Position numbers and translations under genes: made by a program. DNA of 64,000 nucleotides from contig NZ_JAIUMC010000006.1 in the NCBI RefSeq assembly GCF_022565775.1, positions 1 through 64,000 on the forward strand. The letters are read 5' to 3'. This document shows, piece by piece, positions 1 to 8,830 of the stretch. This DNA comes from Natronospirillum sp. GTDB lineage: Bacteria; Pseudomonadota; Gammaproteobacteria; Pseudomonadales; Natronospirillaceae. The notes under the pieces were generated by a model that did no database searches, was not told the DNA's origin, and saw only the letters and a list, made by a program, of their open reading frames with translations. Positions within the stretch are counted from its first letter, which is position 1, and each line of letters opens with the position of its first letter.

Positions 1-1462
1 CCGGATAGGACTCCGGTGCAAGATAACCGGCCCACCCCACCGAGCCATCCGACCAGTCACGCGGTTCACGCCCGTCAAAGTCACCAAAACGCTCCGGCAG
101 ACGCCCCATGATGGTCCAGGCCTGTTGACCCTGATCATCCACCACCACGAAGTTCTGCCCGGGAATACCGGCCTGCTGGGCAATTGGCAGTGCTTCTTCC
201 ACAGTCGTTGCCAGTTCCAGTGCCATGTTGTTCAGGTTGGCCCCTTCCACATCGTGGGCCACCCAGCGCATCACCATCAGTTGATCCTGATGGTTGCGTC
301 CGATGACTGGCCCCCAACGGGTATGTCGCACGGTTATGGTAAATGGTTCGCCGTCTGCCACCTCGATCACTTCGGCAGTCTCCTGCATCGGCTCCCAGCC
401 ATCAGGCGTCAGGTATTCCTGCTGGTCGTCGCGGGTCTGCAGCAGTACCACATCCTGAAAATCGGCATTGCTGTTGGTATAACCCCAGGCAATTCTCTGA
501 TTGGAGCCCACCACCATGGCTGGTGCTCCAGGCAAGGTGGCCCCGCTGATCTGGCGGTTTTCACCCGGTATATTCCAGGTTGCGCGATACCAGATATTGG
601 GCACATTCAGACCCAGGTGCATATCATTGGCCACCATGCCACTGCCCGTGCCGGTGAGCGCCCCGCCAACCGACCAGTTGTTCGAGCCAAGCTGGATGGG
701 GTCCTGATAACGAAAGGCATCGGCGGCATCAGAGCTGCGGAAATCGGACAGCGGCTGCTCCGGTAGCCACGCATCAAAGGTCAGTGCATCACCGTGCAGG
801 GGGGCATCCCATTCGCCGCCGTCCGGCTGCAGAAAAGCAAACCAGTCCGCCGGCAGCAGATCCCGCATCACGCCACGGCTGACAATCTGTTCTGAAAAGT
901 TGGGCTGCAGGTCCAGATACATGGAATAGAGGGTGAGAAACGTATCTTCCAGCAGCCAGGGCAGTGGCTCCTGACCGAGCAGCCAGTATTCGAAGGGTTT
1001 GCTGCGCAACTCGCCCAGGCCATGATTGACGCCCTCGACATAGGCATCCAGAACAGTCTTCTGATCTTCCGGCAATGCCTCATAGGCGGCCAGCGCGCGC
1101 TGCCTGAACTGGTGGCGGCGGATGGTGCGATCATGATCCAGAGCCACTTCGCCAAACAGTGCGCTGAGCTCACCGGCCGAATTACGGCGCAACAGATCCA
1201 TCTGAAAATAGCGTTCCTGGGCATGCAGGAAGCCGAGTGCAAAAGCCGAATCCGCGCGTTCCTGAGATATGATGCGGGGTATGCCTTGCGCATCGCGCTC
1301 CACCAGTACCGGCACCGACAGGCTGTTGTGGCGCACTTCGCCGTCCAACTGAGCCAGACTTCCACTCAACTGCCAGTAGACGAACCCGCCACCGGCGACA
1401 ACAACCACCATGACCAGCAGCAGAAAACTGCCTGCCCAACGTCCCAGTTTTCCAGCTTTCAT
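1..1462 (-). CDS. Penicillin acylase (Ntn-hydrolase) family protein, 3' part off the window
   Basis: This gene is absent from the ORF track because it runs off the left edge, but an open minus-strand frame reads to base 2. It starts with a basic stretch and a hydrophobic segment (about residues 12-31), so the product is exported or membrane anchored. It then shows the family hallmarks: a GFLHAQERYFQMD stretch in the alpha-chain region and GSNNWSVGG, where Ser260 would become the N-terminal nucleophile of the beta chain after autocatalytic cleavage. The family hydrolyses amide bonds of beta-lactams, acyl-homoserine lactones or other acylated amines; the substrate cannot be told here. I chose ATG 1462 because GGGAGG lies 11 bases upstream; ATGs at 1492 and 1513 are possible. 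The C-terminal part is outside the window. Confidence 0.85.
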   Translation of the reverse strand, partial: MKAGKLGRWAGSFLLLVMVVVVAGGGFVYWQLSGSLAQLDGEVRHNSLSVPVLVERDAQGIPRIISQERADSAFALGFLHAQERYFQMDLLRRNSAGELSALFGEVALDHDRTIRRHQFRQRALAAYEALPEDQKTVLDAYVEGVNHGLGELRSKPFEYWLLGQEPLPWLLEDTFLTLYSMYLDLQPNFSEQIVSRGVMRDLLPADWFAFLQPDGGEWDAPLHGDALTFDAWLPEQPLSDFRSSDAADAFRYQDPIQLGSNNWSVGGALTGTGSGMVANDMHLGLNVPNIWYRATWNIPGENRQISGATLPGAPAMVVGSNQRIAWGYTNSNADFQDVVLLQTRDDQQEYLTPDGWEPMQETAEVIEVADGEPFTITVRHTRWGPVIGRNHQDQLMVMRWVAHDVEGANLNNMALELATTVEEALPIAQQAGIPGQNFVVVDDQGQQAWTIMGRLPERFGDFDGREPRDWSDGSVGWAGYLAPESYP

Positions 1463-1683
1463 GCCTGCCTCGACCTCCCGCTCCTGTTTCATGGCAACAG
1501 AGTGCCATAGCATGGCGCTGCGCGCAGCAGCTCAAATCAATAATAGCAATAAACTATCACATTGAATCAGGACATATATTGAACCAAACCGAACACACCG
1601 GCGTAAACCCATGCAACTAAAACCCGCGCTTCAACAGTCCCGCCAGCGCGGGGCACAGCGCCCCTGACAGAGAAGCAGTCGTT

Positions 1684-3321
1684 ATGCGCATCAAACTTAC
1701 CCTGGCTCAGCGTCTTGGCCTGGGCTTCGGCCTGGTCGTGGCGCTTATGGTCATCATTACGCTGTTTGGCATACAGCGGGTCAGCATCATTGACAGCACC
1801 CTCACCGAAGTCAACGAAGGCGCCACGCAAAAGCAGCGCTATGCGATCAATTTCCGTGGCAGCGTGCATGACAGAGCCATTGCCATCCGCGATGCGGTGC
1901 TCACGGACAATGACACTGATCTGCGCGGTTTTCTGGCCCAGATCGATGAATTGGATGCCTTCTATCAGGCGTCCGCCCAGCCCATGAGTCTGGCCATGAG
2001 TGCCTCTGACGCAGGGCCGGAAGAACACCAGTTGATGGACCGCATCAATGACATCGAAACCCAGACTCTGGAAGCCACCGACCGCCTGCTGACCCTGCGC
2101 CGCAATGGCGACATCGATGCGGCGCGAGAGCTATTGCTGAATGATGTGTCAGCCCGCTATACCGAATGGCTGAATCGGATCAATGTGTTCATCGATTATC
2201 AGGAAGCAGAAATCCAGACGGACATCAGCCGTGTCCAGGCCATTGCCGGCGGGTTCGGCCGTGCCATGGTACTGGTCGCCGCCATTGCCCTGCTGGCCAG
2301 TGCCGTGATTTCTGCCGCCATCATCATCAACCTGAGGCGCACTCTGGGTGCCGAGCCCGAAGCGGTTTCTGCTGCCATCAGGCGGATGGCGGAAGGTGAT
2401 CTCACCGAGCTCCAGGAATCCCGTCACCCGGACAGCGTCATGGATCACCTCAATCGCATGGGCCGGCAACTGTCCGAGACGATTCTGGACGTGCGGTCGG
2501 CGGCGGATGATCTGACCCGCGCCTCACTGGAACTGCGCTCTACCGCCGGTGACAACAATCAGCAAATTCTGCTGCAGTCCCGCGAAACCGAGCAGATTGC
2601 CACAGCCATCAGCCAGATGACGGCCTCGGTGCGTGAAGTAACCGAGCAGGCCACCCGCGCCGCCGAAGCCACGCAGACTGCGGATCAGGAAGTGGATACC
2701 GGCAATTCGACGGTACGTTCCTCTACCGAAGCCATGAACCGGCTTGCCGAAACGCTGGAAGAAGCGGCTCGCCGAGTGCAGCAGGTGTCTTCGCAAAGCA
2801 GCGAAATCGAGGGCATCATTGAAGTGATCAGCGCGATCGCCGAACAGACCAACCTGCTGGCATTGAATGCGGCCATCGAAGCCGCGCGCGCCGGAGAGCA
2901 TGGTCGTGGCTTCGCCGTGGTCGCAGACGAGGTGCGCTCGCTGGCCAGCCGTACTCAGGAATCAACGCGAGAAATCAGCCGCATGATCGGTGAGTTGCAG
3001 ACCGGCTCGACACAGGCCAGCGAAGTGATGGAAAGCAGCCGTGAGCTGGCCCAGAACACGGTGACCAAAACACAGGATTCTGCGTCGGCCCTGGAGCGGA
3101 TACGCGGATATGTCTCGTCGCTGACTGACATGAACAATCAGATTGCCAGCGCTTCAGAGCAGCAGACCCAGGTCGCCGCCGAGGTGAGCCAGGCCATTGA
3201 GCGGATCAACACGGCCACCCAGGCCAGTTCGTCCAGCTCCGAGCAGGTGGCCAGTGCCAGCAGTGAACTGTCGGATCTGGCAGAGCAACTGACTGCGCGG
3301 GTCGGCGTATTCCGGATTTGA
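1684..3321 (+). CDS. Methyl-accepting chemotaxis protein
   Basis: Transmembrane chemoreceptor of 545 residues. TM1 is at about 12-32, followed by a periplasmic region of about 155 residues that looks like a four-helix-bundle ligand domain. TM2 (about 188-213) leads into a HAMP domain and a long cytoplasmic coiled coil. The conserved signalling tip reads [21 protein letters not shown], followed by [15 protein letters not shown], so it should couple to CheA/CheW. The C terminus ends VGVFRI with no NWETF-like pentapeptide for CheR/CheB tethering. No che genes are adjacent, so it is an orphan receptor with unknown ligand. Function is certain at family level. Confidence 0.95.
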   Translation: MRIKLTLAQRLGLGFGLVVALMVIITLFGIQRVSIIDSTLTEVNEGATQKQRYAINFRGSVHDRAIAIRDAVLTDNDTDLRGFLAQIDELDAFYQASAQPMSLAMSASDAGPEEHQLMDRINDIETQTLEATDRLLTLRRNGDIDAARELLLNDVSARYTEWLNRINVFIDYQEAEIQTDISRVQAIAGGFGRAMVLVAAIALLASAVISAAIIINLRRTLGAEPEAVSAAIRRMAEGDLTELQESRHPDSVMDHLNRMGRQLSETILDVRSAADDLTRASLELRSTAGDNNQQILLQSRETEQIATAISQMTASVREVTEQATRAAEATQTADQEVDTGNSTVRSSTEAMNRLAETLEEAARRVQQVSSQSSEIEGIIEVISAIAEQTNLLALNAAIEAARAGEHGRGFAVVADEVRSLASRTQESTREISRMIGELQTGSTQASEVMESSRELAQNTVTKTQDSASALERIRGYVSSLTDMNNQIASASEQQTQVAAEVSQAIERINTATQASSSSSEQVASASSELSDLAEQLTARVGVFRI

Positions 3322-3351
3322 CCGGAGGCCCCAGAGTGGCATGATGAGCCC

Positions 3352-5493
3352 ATGCCCACTGATACCTATAATCATGACGCCCCCATAGAGCCCGGTCGCG
3401 ATGCTTTTCTGCCGGCGCTCGGCGTCATGGTGGCGGGCCATCGACAGCCCCGCCTGGTACGACAGGGCCAGACACCCCCCTTCAACGACATCGCCGTAGC
3501 ATTGAAGCAGGTGCTGCTCACTGTGCAAGAGTGCGCCGCCGAGGCCTTCAAGGATGGTCATCCTGTATATCGCGGCCTTACACCGGCCTACCGGCTGTTT
3601 ACCGGTGATGCCTCGGGTACCGATGAAACCGCCGCACAGTTGGCCGAGCAATGCGGCTACCGCCTCAATATCATCGCTCCCGGTCGGGCCGCTGACGCCG
3701 CCTTCACCCAACCTGAAGCACGCCGTGCCATAGCGCTTGGCATGCGCCCCACGCGCCACCTGCAGCGCAAGCTGCGGCAGGAAGATTACAGTCTGCGCGA
3801 TGACCTGGCGCTGTGCTTTTCCGATCTGATGATTGCCGTCTGGGACGGCGAAGAACCCTTCCCGATGCGCAGTGGTACGGCACTGGCCGTGCGCACGGCT
3901 TTGCTGCGGCGCACACCGGTTGTATGGATTCAGCCGAGGGCCGACCAGCCGCCACGGGTGCACCTGACCGACCCGGAACGCCTGACCGACACGGCACTGG
4001 CGGAGCTGGAAGTGCTGGGTGCCACCCCCGACATGGTGCAAAAACTGTTCTCGACGCTGCCCGCTGACAGCGCAGCCTTCCGCCATCTGATGCAACGCTG
4101 GATGCGGGGCCTGCTGCTGCCCTTCGCAGACAGTCTGGATGACCATAACCCGGAACGTCGGCAGCGCGAGGTGCTGGCCCGTCAACACACCCTGCCCCAA
4201 CTGGGCTGGCAGTGGGTGCGCCATCTTTCAGGTCGTCATCCGGGACCAGCACCACCCAACCTGTGGCAGTGGTGGCAAGGTTTCCGTGCCTGGCTCAGGG
4301 CCATGGTGGATACCCCGCGGCCCTCCCCTGGATATCAGGTGCTCGAGTACCTCACCATGAGTGCTCCGCCTCCGCAATGGCATGAACGCATTACCAGCCG
4401 CCTGCATACAGCTCTGGCCAGCCTGATCAAAACCAGTCCGAGTGAGGTCCGCGAGCGCCTGCGCCAGAGTCAGCAGTCACCACCGCCACGCCAGACTGAA
4501 CCAGAACCGGATAGCCCGATCCGAGAGCAGTTTCTGCCCCACTACTTCGCTTTTGGCGAGCAGCAGGCAAGACGGTGCGCCATGCGTTACCGGGATGATA
4601 CCTGGTTGATCTTCTATGCCGCTGCCATGGCCGTTTTCTGTGCCGTCGCGGGTGCCATCTATCTCTGGCCAGCCAGTATCGGCGGCCTGAGTCTGGTCTG
4701 GGTGATCCTGGAGTTTCTGCTGCTGCGCCTGATCGTGAGCAAGGTGCTGGGGGCGCGCCTGCAGGGCTGGCACCGACGCTGGATGGGCTATCGCTTCATG
4801 ACCGAGCAATTGCGCATACTGCGCCTGGGGTTTCCATTGCTGGTACTTCCCGATTGCATGCGCCAGCGCCTGTGGACACCAGACCGCAGAGGCGATGGCG
4901 TCACCATGCGGCCGCTGCACCCGGAGTCGTGGATTCTGCAGCGTATTCTGATCGCCGAGGGCCTGCCGCGCAGCGCGACTGGCAAGCCCTGGTTTCGCAT
5001 CACGCACCACAACGAAGCCACGCTGAATCTGACCCGGCATGCGCTGTCCAGCAACCGGCGCTACTTTGCGCACCTGCACCACAAATTGCATGAAGACCAC
5101 CACCGGTTGCACCGCTTTTCTCTGGTGCTGTTCGGCATGACCTTTCTGGCCGTGCTCAGTCACTTCCTGTTCACGCTGCCCGGCATACTGTTCTTCACAG
5201 CGTTCTTTCCGGCCTGGGGGGCTGCCATCCACGGGGTGCTGAATCAGAATGAGGTGGCGCGGGTATCGGCCATGGCACAGCACACGCTGCACCAGCTGCG
5301 CACGCTGGATACAGCACTTACCCTGCACCGGGATGTCACCGAGAGCGGCATCCAGATCAATGACGAGGCAGAAGCCTGGGCCCGCACAAGAGAGCTGCGC
5401 GGCCTGGTCAGCGCCTTGACAGAGACGCTGGAAACAGAAAACCGGCAGTGGGTATCGTTGCTGCAACACAACGAACCCGATCTGCCGGGTTAA
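3352..5493 (+). CDS. Probable SLOG-domain protein with SLATT-like transmembrane effector region
   Basis: 713 residues, 30 bases after the chemoreceptor gene. Residues about 20-185 resemble a SLOG (DprA/LOG-like Rossmann) nucleotide-sensing domain: a VMVAGHR strand start, then FTGDASGTDETAA at about 84-96, IIAPG, and later MIAVWDGEE with a downstream SGTALAV. The C-terminal half has a two-helix membrane hairpin (about 418-440 and 449-465) directly followed by WHRRWMGYRFMTEQLRIL, the pattern seen in SLATT 2TM effectors. A second hairpin lies at about 591-633, followed by a helical tail. SLOG and SLATT modules are known from nucleotide-activated conflict systems in which SLATT is thought to perforate membranes. 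No nucleotide-synthesising partner gene is adjacent. Assignment is by motif only. Confidence 0.6.
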   Translation: MPTDTYNHDAPIEPGRDAFLPALGVMVAGHRQPRLVRQGQTPPFNDIAVALKQVLLTVQECAAEAFKDGHPVYRGLTPAYRLFTGDASGTDETAAQLAEQCGYRLNIIAPGRAADAAFTQPEARRAIALGMRPTRHLQRKLRQEDYSLRDDLALCFSDLMIAVWDGEEPFPMRSGTALAVRTALLRRTPVVWIQPRADQPPRVHLTDPERLTDTALAELEVLGATPDMVQKLFSTLPADSAAFRHLMQRWMRGLLLPFADSLDDHNPERRQREVLARQHTLPQLGWQWVRHLSGRHPGPAPPNLWQWWQGFRAWLRAMVDTPRPSPGYQVLEYLTMSAPPPQWHERITSRLHTALASLIKTSPSEVRERLRQSQQSPPPRQTEPEPDSPIREQFLPHYFAFGEQQARRCAMRYRDDTWLIFYAAAMAVFCAVAGAIYLWPASIGGLSLVWVILEFLLLRLIVSKVLGARLQGWHRRWMGYRFMTEQLRILRLGFPLLVLPDCMRQRLWTPDRRGDGVTMRPLHPESWILQRILIAEGLPRSATGKPWFRITHHNEATLNLTRHALSSNRRYFAHLHHKLHEDHHRLHRFSLVLFGMTFLAVLSHFLFTLPGILFFTAFFPAWGAAIHGVLNQNEVARVSAMAQHTLHQLRTLDTALTLHRDVTESGIQINDEAEAWARTRELRGLVSALTETLETENRQWVSLLQHNEPDLPG

Positions 5494-5505
5494 CAGTGAA
5501 GGCGA

Positions 5506-6717
5506 TCAGTTGTTGTCCAGCTCCACCGCGTCGTAGATCTGCTCGAGGACATCCGGCACAGCGGCCTGGATGCGGTTCCAACTGGGGATGAACGGAGTCG
5601 CCATGGGGTTTTCCAGATACTGCTTGCCGGCTTCCATGATGGTGCTGGCAAACAGTTCGACAGCCTCTTCTTCCGCATGCCGGTCAACCTTCAGACCGTT
5701 GATGGTGGCGGTGTCGTAGTACATGCCGACAAAATCCAGCGCGATGCGATAGTAGGCTGCCTTGATCGATCTGAAATGCTCTTCCGACAGCACCTGCCCA
5801 TTAGTGGCCAGCTTGCGAAAGACAGACTTGCTGATATCCAGACTCATTTTGGCCAAGCCGGCTGTCGCGTCATCCTTCGACAGGGGCTGATGCTTGTGAT
5901 CATAGATGTCGGCGATGTCGACCTGGCAGACACTGCGGTTGGAATAGTTGCGGAACAGCTCACTGAGAATCCCGATCTCCAGACCCCAGTCACTGGGAAT
6001 ACGCATGTTCGGCAGCACATCGGTGCGCAGGGAAAACTCCCCCGACAGCACATAACGGAAGCTGTCCAGATAATCCAGGAACGGATCCGGGCCAATCACC
6101 TTGCGCAGACTGCGAATCAACGGCGATACCAGGAGCCGGCAAACGCGGCCATTCAGCTTGTTGTCTGCCACCCGGGCGTAATAGCCCTTGCAGAACTGAT
6201 AGCGGAATTTCGGGTTGGCCACCGGGTAGATCAGGCGGGCCAGCATGTCCCGATTGTAGGTCTTGATGTCGCAATCATGCATGGCGACGGCTTTCGCCTT
6301 GCCCGAGGCCAGAATGTAGCCATAGCAATACCAGACATTGCGCCCCTTGCCCGGGTCCTGCGGGGCCAGGCCCAGGTCTTCCAGTTGGCGGTCTATCTTG
6401 CGCAGGCGCGGTCCGTCATTCCAGAGAATGCGCAGCGGCTGGTTCATGCGCGCGAAATATTCCTTGGCGTGCTCGAACTCTTCCCGGTTGGCGCGATCCA
6501 GGCCCACCACCACCTCATTGAGGTAGTTGACTTCTTTCAGCTCATCCACCATTCCCTCGAGTGCCGGCTGCTGGAGCTCGGAATACAACGAAGGCAGTAC
6601 CAGTGCCATCGGGTTGCTGCGGGCAAACCCTCTGAGCTCAGCTTCCAGGCTTTCCAGTGGCCTGTCGACCAGATTGTGCAGATTGGCGATCACGCCGTTC
6701 TGAAAGAAATCACCCAT
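5506..6717 (-). CDS. gpgS: Glucosyl-3-phosphoglycerate synthase (GT81-type glycosyltransferase)
   Basis: 403-residue GT-A glycosyltransferase. It should transfer glucose from an NDP-sugar to 3-phosphoglycerate, the first step of the compatible solute glucosylglycerate. The nucleotide-sugar and metal site appears as HDCDI (Asp148-x-Asp150). It is followed by the family-typical KGYYARV and GRVCRLLVSPLIRSLR stretches and GEFSLR...WGLEIGIL, which resemble bacterial GpgS. It lies 33 bases downstream of the HAD phosphatase gene on the same strand, making a two-gene operon that encodes both steps. A GGGAG sequence nine bases before ATG 6717 supports the start. Mannosyl-3-phosphoglycerate synthase is the main alternative. 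Confidence 0.8.
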   Translation of the reverse strand: MGDFFQNGVIANLHNLVDRPLESLEAELRGFARSNPMALVLPSLYSELQQPALEGMVDELKEVNYLNEVVVGLDRANREEFEHAKEYFARMNQPLRILWNDGPRLRKIDRQLEDLGLAPQDPGKGRNVWYCYGYILASGKAKAVAMHDCDIKTYNRDMLARLIYPVANPKFRYQFCKGYYARVADNKLNGRVCRLLVSPLIRSLRKVIGPDPFLDYLDSFRYVLSGEFSLRTDVLPNMRIPSDWGLEIGILSELFRNYSNRSVCQVDIADIYDHKHQPLSKDDATAGLAKMSLDISKSVFRKLATNGQVLSEEHFRSIKAAYYRIALDFVGMYYDTATINGLKVDRHAEEEAVELFASTIMEAGKQYLENPMATPFIPSWNRIQAAVPDVLEQIYDAVELDNN

Positions 6718-6750
6718 ACCATTGCACTCCCAGTTTCATTATCGTTGGTG

Positions 6751-7575
6751 TCAGTCGAGTCGGATGCCTTCGCGTGCGAGCCAGTGCTGTACCCCTTCAA
6801 CCCAGCCTTTGGGACCGGCAGCATCGGTATAATAGGCATCGGCGCGTTCCAACTGCAGGTGCTCGCCTTTGCCGTTGCGTATAACCGCTGCACTGTCGGC
6901 ATTCTCCAGCATGGTGCGGTCGTTCTCGCCGTCGCCCAGCGCCATGGCATGACCCGGTTCAGGCAGGTGAGACTCCAGCCAGCGCATGGCCGTTGCCTTG
7001 CTGGTATCATCACCCACATGCACGAAACGCCCTCCTCGGGTGACGCTCCATCCGTCTGCTCGCGCCAGGCCTGCAAACTTCTGGTACGACTCGTCGTCGC
7101 CTTCCCACACCAGGGGTTCCCCACACTGTCGGCGCATGGACAGCGTCGCCTCTTCTTCGCTCAGCCCGGTCCAGGCCATCACCGTCTCGACTTCAACATC
7201 ATGAAACCCGGTAAAGCGAAAATCGTGCCGGGTGCGCACTTCACTGAGCCATTGGCAAACGGCACCGTAAGGCCGGGTCATCAGAAAACCCAGTGTGCGG
7301 GCGCCCTCCCACTCGGGTTCGTGGCTGCGCCAATAGTCATGCGATTCGGGTAGCAGAATCATACCGCCATTCTCTGCAACGCCGTAACCGGGCAGGTCAA
7401 GACGGTCCAGCCACATTTCGAGTTCATCTGCTGTCTTGCTGGTGTTGGGGATGACGAGGATATCGTTGCGGGCACAGGCTTGCAGAAGCGGTGCGGCCGG
7501 CGCCCAATCGTAGGTGTGATGGTCCAACAAGGTACCATCCATGTCGGTGTAAATCCGACGCCAGGTATCAGTCAT
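6751..7575 (-). CDS. HAD phosphatase of the mannosyl/glucosyl-3-phosphoglycerate phosphatase family
   Basis: 274-residue HAD-IIB (Cof-type) phosphatase. Motif I is YTDMDGTLLD with nucleophile Asp11 and acid Asp13. Motif IV is GDGENDRTML at about residue 216. The sequence NTSKTADELEMWLDRL after motif I is typical of the mannosyl-3-phosphoglycerate phosphatase group. It should dephosphorylate the product of the adjacent glycosyltransferase to give glucosylglycerate, an osmolyte also linked in other bacteria to nitrogen shortage. It is the first gene of the minus-strand pair. Two NtrC-like dyads lie about 120-170 bases upstream of ATG 7575. The substrate (glucosyl versus mannosyl) is inferred from the neighbour. 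Confidence 0.8.
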   Translation of the reverse strand: MTDTWRRIYTDMDGTLLDHHTYDWAPAAPLLQACARNDILVIPNTSKTADELEMWLDRLDLPGYGVAENGGMILLPESHDYWRSHEPEWEGARTLGFLMTRPYGAVCQWLSEVRTRHDFRFTGFHDVEVETVMAWTGLSEEEATLSMRRQCGEPLVWEGDDESYQKFAGLARADGWSVTRGGRFVHVGDDTSKATAMRWLESHLPEPGHAMALGDGENDRTMLENADSAAVIRNGKGEHLQLERADAYYTDAAGPKGWVEGVQHWLAREGIRLD

Positions 7576-7644
7576 ATTTCGATTGCCCTAAACTGCTTGC
7601 TGTTACTGAAAAGCCGATTCATGCTGCGGCAAATACCCGCTTTT

Positions 7645-7661
7645 GGCAACTGACACCCTAT
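7645..7661 (-). promoter_or_regulatory. Weak sigma-54-like promoter for the glucosylglycerate genes
   Basis: On the minus strand TAGGGTGTCAGTTGCC keeps a good -12 element (TTGC) but only a partial -24 element (AG instead of GG). It lies about 70 bases before the phosphatase start and downstream of two NtrC-like dyads, which is the only reason to list it. A sigma-70 promoter is equally possible. Confidence 0.22.
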
Positions 7662-7697
7662 TTGACCCATCTTCAGGACCCATTTCATGCCGAAATA

Positions 7698-7714
7698 TGC
7701 ACTATTTAGGTGCA
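7698..7714. promoter_or_regulatory. NtrC-like dyad, site 1
   Basis: TGCACTATTTAGGTGCA is a 17-base dyad with TGCAC/GTGCA arms, matching the classic NtrC enhancer pattern (TGCAC-N7-GTGCA). It sits in the 345-base divergent gap between the glucosylglycerate phosphatase gene and the coiled-coil membrane gene. Which side it controls is not decided by the sequence. Confidence 0.5.
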
Positions 7715-7726
7715 TTTCCAGCATCT

Positions 7727-7743
7727 GGCACTATATTGGTGCC
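7727..7743. promoter_or_regulatory. NtrC-like dyad, site 2
   Basis: GGCACTATATTGGTGCC has the same 5-7-5 layout as site 1 and almost the same centre; its midpoint is 29 bases away, close to three helical turns. Paired sites at this kind of spacing are typical of NtrC enhancers. The rest of the 7576-7920 gap shows no further gene or clear hairpin. Confidence 0.45.
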
Positions 7744-7920
7744 ATCAAGTGCGCATTTTTGGTTGCGCCGACTTGCCTTCGGAGCGATACAGGGATTCAT
7801 CAGCGCCTGACTCTCGGCAAGTGCAGAGCGCGCGCTGGTTCACAATGAGGAAAAGTAGCGGTTTTGCTGACCCTGATAATTATTTACACTGCATGAAGTC
7901 AAGTGGAGCGCCTTGCGTCT

Positions 7921-8703
7921 ATGGATTTCATTATAACGGTAAGCCTGGTGGTATTGGCCCTGGTTCTGATGGGTGCCATGGCGTGGATGCATGTGCGGTA
8001 CCGCAACTTGCAGGCCAGCCGAGAAAAGCTCCTGCAACTGGGCACTGAAAACAAGAAGCTTCAGGCTATGCTTCGCTCACTGCCCGACAACTTTCTGTCT
8101 CGTGCCCTGAAAGACTTCATTTACCGCACTCTGATCACCAACCTCAAGCAGATGATGGAGCTCGATCGCCACAGCAGCCGGTTTCTGCAAATGGACCTGG
8201 AGGAGGCCATAGAGCATCGGCGTCTGGTGCAGGCGAACTATCAGGGTGAGAGCGAGCACGAGCCGATTACCGATATTTCGGTCGCCAACAAAGCCCGGGC
8301 CGGCCTCAAGTCCCTCTACCGCTATATCAAGGTCGCCTACGAACAGCGCCAGATTACGCGTCAGGAGGCTCAGGCTTTACTTGACGAAATCGAGAATCGA
8401 TTGGTTCAGACCGGTGCCGAGTTCTACATCGCCAAAGCCCAGTATGCCCGCCGGCAAAAGCGGTTTCGTGAAGCCACTGCATTGTGGCGCCGTGCCATGG
8501 AAACCTATGGTCAGAGCCGCCTGTCGGCCCAGTACCAGCAGCGCATGGCACAATGTCGATCGGAGATCCGCAAGCTGCAGGAAGAATGGAAGGAAATCAA
8601 CCGCGAGCGCAACGAAGCCCAGACTGCGGCCATGCAGAAGGAAATGGACAAATGGATGGAAGAAGAGGAAGGCTGGAAGAAGAAACAACTCTATGACGAC
8701 TAG
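7921..8703 (+). CDS. Hypothetical membrane-anchored coiled-coil protein
   Basis: About 260 residues; I do not recognise the family. The protein begins MDFIITVSLVVLALVLMGAM, a single N-terminal membrane anchor, then continues as a mostly helical, highly charged cytoplasmic or periplasmic body. The last 60 residues are rich in Glu, Lys, Arg and Gln and look like a coiled coil ending KKKQLYDD. The middle (TGAEFYIAKAQYARRQKRF) looks like a TPR-type helical hairpin. The track starts at GTG 7903, but ATG 7921 with GGAG 12 bases upstream gives a cleaner membrane anchor. It stands alone between the NtrC-like region and alaA. Confidence 0.7.
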   Translation: MDFIITVSLVVLALVLMGAMAWMHVRYRNLQASREKLLQLGTENKKLQAMLRSLPDNFLSRALKDFIYRTLITNLKQMMELDRHSSRFLQMDLEEAIEHRRLVQANYQGESEHEPITDISVANKARAGLKSLYRYIKVAYEQRQITRQEAQALLDEIENRLVQTGAEFYIAKAQYARRQKRFREATALWRRAMETYGQSRLSAQYQQRMAQCRSEIRKLQEEWKEINRERNEAQTAAMQKEMDKWMEEEEGWKKKQLYDD

Positions 8704-8830
8704 CGTGGCCTGCGGTAACATGGCCTGACATCAACTGAGCACCATACCTCTGGCCTTTCCGACAGTCGCCCACACGTTGTTCGGCACTGGTCAGCGCGCC
8801 CCATGACATACCGAGTGGAATCGACCCAAG

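Noticed and set aside
125-766. 213-residue plus-strand ORF at the left edge
   Set aside because: The minus strand encodes the penicillin acylase alpha/beta region here, with its GSNNW motif; this ORF is its shadow.
868-1535. Minus-strand track ORFs of 165 and 117 residues
   Set aside because: They are in the wrong frame; the acylase frame reads continuously from 1462 to the edge.
5677-7353. 558-residue plus-strand ORF opposite gpgS and the HAD phosphatase
   Set aside because: It spans two clear minus-strand genes and shows no family motif; the third-position bias of gpgS explains it.
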